A stretch of 64,000 bases of DNA from Geobacter sp. SVR. GTDB lineage: Bacteria > Desulfobacterota > Desulfuromonadia > Geobacterales > Pseudopelobacteraceae. The stretch covers positions 2,386,501 through 2,450,500 of the forward strand of contig NZ_AP024469.1 in the NCBI RefSeq assembly GCF_016865365.1, in the 5' to 3' direction. The first letter of the stretch is position 1. The number at the start of each line of letters is the position of its first letter. Both the position numbers and the translations under genes were made by a program. The notes beneath the pieces were generated by a model. It ran no database searches and was not told the DNA's origin. It saw only the letters and a list, made by a program, of their open reading frames with translations. Positions 59,316-64,000 of the stretch are shown piece after piece.

Positions 59316-59729
59316 CTACGGCACCTCGAACCGCTCCTTGATAAACACCACCATTTCCCGGTCGTAATTTTTAATGTGTCGGATCATCCACTGCAGGAGT
59401 TTTTTATAGACGACCAGCGAGAGCGTATGGGTTTCACCTTCCCGGTTGATTTTGGCTTCCAGATCTTTTATCTCGTTCAGGAAATCGACATGCAGATTCC
59501 TGTGTTCCTGAAGTTTGGGATAATTATGGCGTTCCATGATCTCTTCTTCAACGGGAAAATGATCTTTCAAATAGGTGTTGACGTAATCCAGCAGGTCTCT
59601 CAGGCCGTGGGTGCGGTCACCGTTAGCAAAGGACTGGGACAAGGCATTGAAGCGATCGAAAAGTTCCCTGTGCTGACTGTCGATTTCATCGATTCCAAGG
59701 GTCAGAGTGTCATCCCAGGCAAGCGACAT
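59316..59729 (-). CDS. Bacteriohemerythrin
   Basis: Non-haem di-iron oxygen-binding protein. The 137-residue protein has all seven ligands of the family: H20, H57, E61, H76, H80, H118 and D123 (DSQHRELF, DHFPVEEEIM, LQEHRNLHVDFL and RHIKNYD). It is a stand-alone single domain, so a role in oxygen sensing, storage or supply to methane/NO-type chemistry cannot be separated here. The start at 59729 has AAGGAGAG upstream; longer in-frame starts are weaker. Confidence 0.94.
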   Translation of the reverse strand: MSLAWDDTLTLGIDEIDSQHRELFDRFNALSQSFANGDRTHGLRDLLDYVNTYLKDHFPVEEEIMERHNYPKLQEHRNLHVDFLNEIKDLEAKINREGETHTLSLVVYKKLLQWMIRHIKNYDREMVVFIKERFEVP

Positions 59730-60087
59730 CTTCAACTCTCCTTTTATTGCAGTAGACATGATTTGAGATTGTTTCGGTACAGCCCTCAGGCCAGCCCGGA
59801 ACGGGCATATACTACGCCATCGCCATTCCCGCCTCAAGTATTTTTAGGTGTACACCTGCTTCCCCCTGCCCATTCCTCTCGATACGCTTGGCGGTTTTTC
59901 CCCGCTGCGTTCATCATTTCATCGCAATTACAACGAATTAATGTAGTTTCCCCCTCCGATGTTAGACTTTTAGGCATGGATCCCACCTGGGTGGGACAGC
60001 ATCTGGTCGATTCTTACACACGTCACGGAGATACTAGGAACGGCTGCAATCGGAAGGAGGCACACCCAGGCTCGCAAAGGAGGTACC
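59730..60087. other. Intergenic region between hemerythrin and the cytochrome gene
   Basis: No gene is seen in this 358-bp divergent region. It contains an inverted repeat TCCCACC-TG-GGTGGGA (59981-59996) about 90 bp before the cytochrome start, which could be an operator or hairpin, and a purine-rich GGAAGGAGG shortly before the coding sequence. I could not match it to a known riboswitch. Confidence 0.6.
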
Positions 60088-61416
60088 ATGGACATAAAAT
60101 CGAAGGTTTGTAGTGCGTTTGCTGTGGTCATGCTGTCGCTTACCGCCCTGATTGCGCTGCTTGCCGGCTGCAACGGCAGTGGCGGCGGCTCTCCGGCGTC
60201 GGCCGCTGAGAAGAAGGCCGACAGCCAGAATCAGATGGTTGTTGACGGGCAAAAGACATTCCGCTTCGACACATTCGGCGATGAGACATTCTGGGGCGAC
60301 ACGCTGAAACTGCACCAGGCGATCGCTGGAATTGGTCCGAAGACTGTACTTTCCCTGGGACTCAAGGTGGATGTGGAGGCACTCCCGGCTGACTTGACAC
60401 AACAGATCAAGGAGGGGGACATAAATCTCGACGATCCGGCCAGTACGATTGCACTGCTCAAGCTCAATGCCGTTGTCGGTGTCACCGGTTTCTTCAATGA
60501 AGACGGCAGCCTCAGGTCAATTGGCATCCAGTGCGCCCTCTGCCACTCGACCGTTGACGATTCGTTCTCCGGCGGCATCGGCCACCGCCTGGATGGCTGG
60601 GCAAACAGGGACCTCGACATCGGGGCGATCGTGGCTCTTGCTCCGAATCTCAAACCGCTCGCAGACCTGCTGGGGAGCGATGTGCCGACAGTGAAAGCGG
60701 TCCTCAACGGGTGGGGTCCGGGAAAATTCGACGCTGAGCTGTTTCTGGACGGCAAGACTGCCAAACCGGGGGGCATGCCCGGATCATCCGCAGCGCTCAT
60801 ACCCCCCGCCTTCGGGTTGTCGGGAGTCAACCTTCATACCTGGACCGGATGGGGATCCGTGACCTACTGGAATGCCTTTGTGGCCAATATCGAGATGCAC
60901 GGCAAAGGCACTTTCTACGATCCTCGCCTGAACGATGCGGTCAAGTTCCCGGTAGCAGCCAGGAACGGCTTCTTCAATGTGCGTCAGCCGACCCGGGAAG
61001 AGGATCTGATCACTCCGAAGCTGGCCTCCCTACACCTGTTCCAGTTGTCATTGCCGGCTCCAGCTCCGCCGGCAGGTTCTTTCGATGCAGCTGCCGCAGA
61101 TCGCGGCAAGGCTCTTTTCTCGGACAAGGCCAAATGCGCCACCTGTCATGTTCCCCCGCTCTTCACCGAGCCGGGCTGGAATATGCATACCGCGGCCGAA
61201 GTGGGCATCGATGATTTCCAGGCCAAGCGCTCGCCTGACGAACGCTACCGCACTTCTCCGCTAAAGGGGCTCTGGACCCATACCAAGGGGGGATTTTATC
61301 ACGACGGCAGGTTCGCCACCCTGTTGGACGTGATCAACCATTATGACAGTTTCCTGACCCTCAGGCTCTCCGATGGCGAAAAAAACGATCTTGTGGAATA
61401 TCTGAAGTCGCTCTGA
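60088..61416 (+). CDS. Diheme cytochrome c lipoprotein (peroxidase/MauG-related)
   Basis: The 442-residue protein has a lipoprotein signal ending LLAGC (C28) and two haem-binding motifs, CALCH at 149-153 and CATCH at 350-354. The C-terminal part after CATCH (PLFTEPGWNMHTAAEVG, RTSPLKGLWTHTKGGFYHDGRFATLLDV) resembles the second domain of bacterial cytochrome c peroxidase/MauG-like proteins. The N-terminal domain does not look typical, so peroxidase activity is uncertain and an electron-transfer role is equally possible. It is exported and likely anchored in the outer or inner membrane. GCAAAGGAGG precedes the start. Confidence 0.82.
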   Translation: MDIKSKVCSAFAVVMLSLTALIALLAGCNGSGGGSPASAAEKKADSQNQMVVDGQKTFRFDTFGDETFWGDTLKLHQAIAGIGPKTVLSLGLKVDVEALPADLTQQIKEGDINLDDPASTIALLKLNAVVGVTGFFNEDGSLRSIGIQCALCHSTVDDSFSGGIGHRLDGWANRDLDIGAIVALAPNLKPLADLLGSDVPTVKAVLNGWGPGKFDAELFLDGKTAKPGGMPGSSAALIPPAFGLSGVNLHTWTGWGSVTYWNAFVANIEMHGKGTFYDPRLNDAVKFPVAARNGFFNVRQPTREEDLITPKLASLHLFQLSLPAPAPPAGSFDAAAADRGKALFSDKAKCATCHVPPLFTEPGWNMHTAAEVGIDDFQAKRSPDERYRTSPLKGLWTHTKGGFYHDGRFATLLDVINHYDSFLTLRLSDGEKNDLVEYLKSL

Positions 61417-61432
61417 GCAGACTGAAACAGGC

Positions 61433-61474
61433 ATGTAACAAAGGTCACCGATGGCGGGGTGGCCTTTGTTACAT
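61433..61474 (+). terminator. Very long hairpin after the cytochrome gene
   Basis: ATGTAACAAAGGTCACC (61433-61449) and GGTGGCCTTTGTTACAT (61458-61474) form a 17-bp stem with a single G-T pair and an 8-base loop, 16 bp after the stop codon. No T-run follows (the next bases are CTGCG and then A residues), so it is not a textbook intrinsic terminator; it may stabilise the mRNA end or separate the cytochrome from the chemoreceptor gene. Confidence 0.7.
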
Positions 61475-61627
61475 CTGCGAAAAAAAAGTAGGAGAGTAAA
61501 ACAGGACTAGAACGATCTTAATTGTTGTCTACAGGGGGTGCATGCTGTATATTCCAACATCGTATTGATCCGAGCGCATGAGGAAGGATCGGCCGAAGGT
61601 TTTGACCATTTTCAAGGAGGCAATCCA

Positions 61628-63328
61628 ATGAATGTATCCCTCTCCGGTATCAGCTTCAAGGCAAAGATCCTGCTGCTGGTGCTCACCAGCTGTTTCGTCC
61701 TCGGCGCTCCCACCGGCACCATTGCCCTGAAAGAGTTCCTCAACAGTCACCATACCTTCATGGATTCCTACCGGAAATCGCTGTTCCGCGATTTCGATAC
61801 CCAGGCCAAGAGCCAGGTGGAGCTTGCCGTCAGCATCCTGCAGCGGATCAACGAGCGGCACCAGAAAGGCGAACTGTCCCTGGATGACGCCAAGACGATC
61901 GGGGCCGACGTGATCCGCAACCTGCATTTCGGGGACAACGGCTACATATGGGCGGACACCTCCGCGGGAGTCAATGTGGCGATGCTGGGCAAGGCAGAGG
62001 TGGAAGGCAAGAGCCGCATCGACATGAAGGACGTACGCGGAAAATACATGATGCAGGAAATCATCAAGAACGGCATGCAGCCCGGAGGGGGGTATACCGA
62101 CTACTGGTTCCCAAAGCCGGGGAATGACCAGCCGCTGCCGAAACGGAGCTACTCCCTGTACTTCAAACCGTTCGACTGGGTCATCGGTACCGGCAACTAT
62201 GTCGATGACCTGGAAGCACTGGTCAAGAAGGCTTCCGATGAAAATCGCGCTCGTATCAAGCAGGGAATTTACCTGATCCTGGGAGCCACGCTCCTCATTC
62301 TTATCATCGTCAGCCTCATGGCTGTTATGGTGACGAAACTGCTGCTCAGGAACATCGGTGCCGAACCAAAGGAGATGGAGGAGATTGCCGTCCGGGTCGC
62401 TGAAGGAGATCTGACCCTGCAGATGAAAGAAGACAGCAGCGGTATTTACGGCGCCATGCGCCGGATGGTGCACGGCCTGCGGCAGGTCATGGACAAGGTC
62501 AACCAGAGCTCCCGGGAGGTTTCCACCGCTGCGTCGCAGCTCAATTCACATGCCGAAAATACTGCCGACGGTTCGCACCGGGTGGTGGGCCAGGCGGCAG
62601 CCGTGGCCACAGCCAGCGAGGAGATGTCGGCCACCAGCTCGGATATTGCCAACAACTGCCATATGGCTGCCGAGAGTTCCAATCGGGCAAGCGTCACGGC
62701 ACAGAACGGCGCGGTTATTGTCAGGGAGACCGTAGACGGCATGAACCGCATTGCCGACAAGGTGCGCAGTTCTGCCGGAGCGGTCGAACTGCTGGGCTCC
62801 CGTTCCGAACAGATCGGCAATATCGTCGGCACCATCGAGGACATTGCCGACCAGACCAACCTGCTGGCTCTCAATGCCGCCATAGAGGCTGCCCGCGCCG
62901 GAGAACAGGGGCGTGGATTCGCCGTTGTCGCCGATGAGGTCAGGGCGCTGGCCGAGCGCACCACCAAGGCTACCCGCGAGATCGGCGAGATGATCAAGAG
63001 CATCCAGAGCGATACCAGGCTGGCGGTCAAGGCAATGGAGGAAGGGGTTGTGGAGGTAGAGCGGGGAACGGTGGGGGCCGCCAAATCGGGTCAGGCGCTG
63101 GAGTCGATCCTGGAGCAGATCAACGACGTAACGCTCCAGATCAACCAGATCGCCACGGCGGCCGAGGAACAGACCGCCACCACCAGGGAGATCACCAACA
63201 ACATCCACGCCATTTCCGAAACTGTCCAGATGAGCGCGGAAAGCTCCCGCGAGATCTCCGTTTCTTCCTCTCGGCTTTCCCAGCTCTCGGGCGAATTGCA
63301 GGATATGGTCCGGCGCTTCAGCCTGTAG
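61628..63328 (+). CDS. Methyl-accepting chemotaxis protein with Cache sensor
   Basis: The 566-residue chemoreceptor has one N-terminal membrane helix (11-33), a periplasmic Cache-2-type sensor (about 45-200, with the [19 protein letters not shown] and [14 protein letters not shown] landmarks), a second membrane helix (213-240), HAMP (238-290) and a signalling domain. The conserved hairpin tip is [20 protein letters not shown] (404-423). No C-terminal CheR/CheB pentapeptide is present. The ATG at 61628 with AAGGAGG upstream is used; the frame extends 30 codons earlier. No cheA or cheY gene is nearby, so it acts with a remote chemotaxis cluster. Confidence 0.93.
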   Translation: MNVSLSGISFKAKILLLVLTSCFVLGAPTGTIALKEFLNSHHTFMDSYRKSLFRDFDTQAKSQVELAVSILQRINERHQKGELSLDDAKTIGADVIRNLHFGDNGYIWADTSAGVNVAMLGKAEVEGKSRIDMKDVRGKYMMQEIIKNGMQPGGGYTDYWFPKPGNDQPLPKRSYSLYFKPFDWVIGTGNYVDDLEALVKKASDENRARIKQGIYLILGATLLILIIVSLMAVMVTKLLLRNIGAEPKEMEEIAVRVAEGDLTLQMKEDSSGIYGAMRRMVHGLRQVMDKVNQSSREVSTAASQLNSHAENTADGSHRVVGQAAAVATASEEMSATSSDIANNCHMAAESSNRASVTAQNGAVIVRETVDGMNRIADKVRSSAGAVELLGSRSEQIGNIVGTIEDIADQTNLLALNAAIEAARAGEQGRGFAVVADEVRALAERTTKATREIGEMIKSIQSDTRLAVKAMEEGVVEVERGTVGAAKSGQALESILEQINDVTLQINQIATAAEEQTATTREITNNIHAISETVQMSAESSREISVSSSRLSQLSGELQDMVRRFSL

Positions 63329-63424
63329 GAGCATTTCTGGGCAAGCAGGATCAGCGGGAGCGGGAGACACCTTCCGTGTAAATGACTCCCTGAGTCACAT
63401 CTCACTCCGATAAGATTTCAAAAA

Positions 63425-63462
63425 CAAGAAGGCCCGCCGGTTAATTCCGGCGGGCCTTCTTG
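63425..63462. terminator. Bidirectional terminator between the MCP gene and acnB
   Basis: CAAGAAGGCCCGCCGG (63425-63440) and CCGGCGGGCCTTCTTG (63447-63462) form a perfect 16-bp stem with a TTAATT loop between the convergent genes. On the minus strand it is followed by TTTTTG, and it can serve both directions. Confidence 0.9.
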
Positions 63463-63480
63463 CATGGAAGCGGGTTTCGC

Positions 63481-64000
63481 TTACTTGTACTCGGGCATTT
63501 CGTCGAACTGGAGGTACTTGTAGATCTTCTCCTTGTTCGGCTCGACCTTCTCCTTGTACACCTTCAGATATTCGGCCGGGGTGGGCAGCTTGCCCAACAG
63601 CGCGGCAACCGCGCCGAGTTCTGCCGAACCGAGGAATACCTTGGCACCGTCGCCCATGCGGTCATCGAAGTTGCGGGTCGAAGTGGAGAAGACCGTGACG
63701 CCGTCGGGCACGCGGGCCTGGTTGCCCATGCAGAGCGAACAACCGGCGATCTCGATGCGGGCACCAAAGGCGCTGTAGACCGAGAAGTAGGCCTCGTCCT
63801 TGAGCTGGGTCTGGTCCATGCGGGTCGGCGGGCAGATCCAGGTGCGGACACCGGGGTTGAACTTGTTACCCCTCCAGATCTCGGCCGCGGCGCGGAAGTG
63901 GCCGATGTTGGTCATGCAGGAGCCGAGGAAGACATCCTGAATCGCGGTGCCCTTGACCTGGGACAACAGCTTGACATCGTCGGGATCGTTCGGGCAGGCC
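63481..64000 (-). CDS. acnB: Aconitate hydratase B, C-terminal part (gene runs off the right edge)
   Basis: TCA-cycle enzyme interconverting citrate and isocitrate through a [4Fe-4S] cluster. Only the last 173 codons are inside the window; the frame is open to the edge and continues as ACPNDPDDVKLLSQVKG upstream of the apparent ATG, so that internal Met is not the start. Visible are GSCMTNIGHFRAAAE, the cluster ligand cysteines in GCSLCMGNQARV, and STSTRNFDDRMGDGAKVFLGSAELGAV. The sequence clearly belongs to AcnB rather than AcnA. A strong terminator lies just past the stop codon. Confidence 0.94.
   Translation of the reverse strand, partial: ACPNDPDDVKLLSQVKGTAIQDVFLGSCMTNIGHFRAAAEIWRGNKFNPGVRTWICPPTRMDQTQLKDEAYFSVYSAFGARIEIAGCSLCMGNQARVPDGVTVFSTSTRNFDDRMGDGAKVFLGSAELGAVAALLGKLPTPAEYLKVYKEKVEPNKEKIYKYLQFDEMPEYK

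Noticed and set aside
59940-60087. c-di-GMP (GEMM) riboswitch before the cytochrome gene
   Set aside because: Geobacter often carries these upstream of cytochromes, but the paired GCAAAxxC-type core segments are not present; only a simple inverted repeat is visible.
63481-63966. Apparent complete 161-residue gene at the right edge
   Set aside because: The frame continues upstream without a stop to the window edge and the residues match the AcnB C-terminus, so it is a partial gene, not a short one.

Overview
The window is chromosomal DNA from a Geobacter-like member of the Desulfuromonadia (Geobacterales). This rests on G+C-rich coding sequence, the dense gene packing, and several gene neighbourhoods I recognise from that group: glyA-rpiB-fabF-acpP-fabG-fabD-fabH-plsX-rpmF, pilB-pilT-pilC-pilS, and pyrR-pyrB-pyrC-carA-(radical SAM)-carB-greA. 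A CXXCH cytochrome lipoprotein, a bacteriohemerythrin and DUF4388/PATAN and STAS proteins also fit. The species cannot be fixed from the sequence alone. No rRNA, tRNA, CRISPR array, transposase or phage gene was seen.

Layout. 1-12 kb (minus strand): proS (cut by the window edge), ispG, glyA, rpiB, the fatty-acid/phospholipid cluster fabF to rpmF with a DUF177 gene, and malQ. 12-17.5 kb (plus): clpB, nadB, chorismate mutase and a free-standing DAHP-synthase regulatory-type domain. 17.7-31.6 kb (minus): a two-helix membrane protein, pilS-pilC-pilT-pilB, a DUF2723 glycosyltransferase-like protein, a flippase-like membrane protein, ribF, recG with an extra AbrB-like N-terminal domain, thpR and a DUF1858 protein. 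31.6-41.9 kb (minus): greA and the pyrimidine genes, led by a PyrR-type attenuator and interrupted by one strikingly AT-rich gene. 41.9-48.6 kb (minus): ccoS-ccoI-ccoG (cbb3 oxidase maturation), a VOC protein, ccdA, a TlpA-like thioredoxin and a polyprenyl diphosphate synthase. 48.7-64 kb: an RNA helicase, archease-rtcB, a DUF4388 protein with a PilT-like ATPase, a run of small poorly known genes, lhgO, a bacteriohemerythrin, a diheme cytochrome lipoprotein, a chemoreceptor, and the C-terminal end of acnB.

Most genes form recognisable functional blocks: lipid synthesis (malonyl/acyl-ACP steps with plsX), type IV pilus assembly and retraction, de novo UMP synthesis under PyrR control, copper and thiol maturation of respiratory enzymes, and RNA end repair.

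I see no wholly novel multi-gene system. The items most worth a second look are: a 180-bp inverted-repeat element between the divergent malQ and clpB promoters; a two-copy family of palindromic intergenic repeats; the AbrB-RecG fusion; the AT-rich FPFD-motif membrane gene overlapping carB; the single-domain DAHP-synthase-like protein beside chorismate mutase; and the pil operon, which ends without pilR or pilA.
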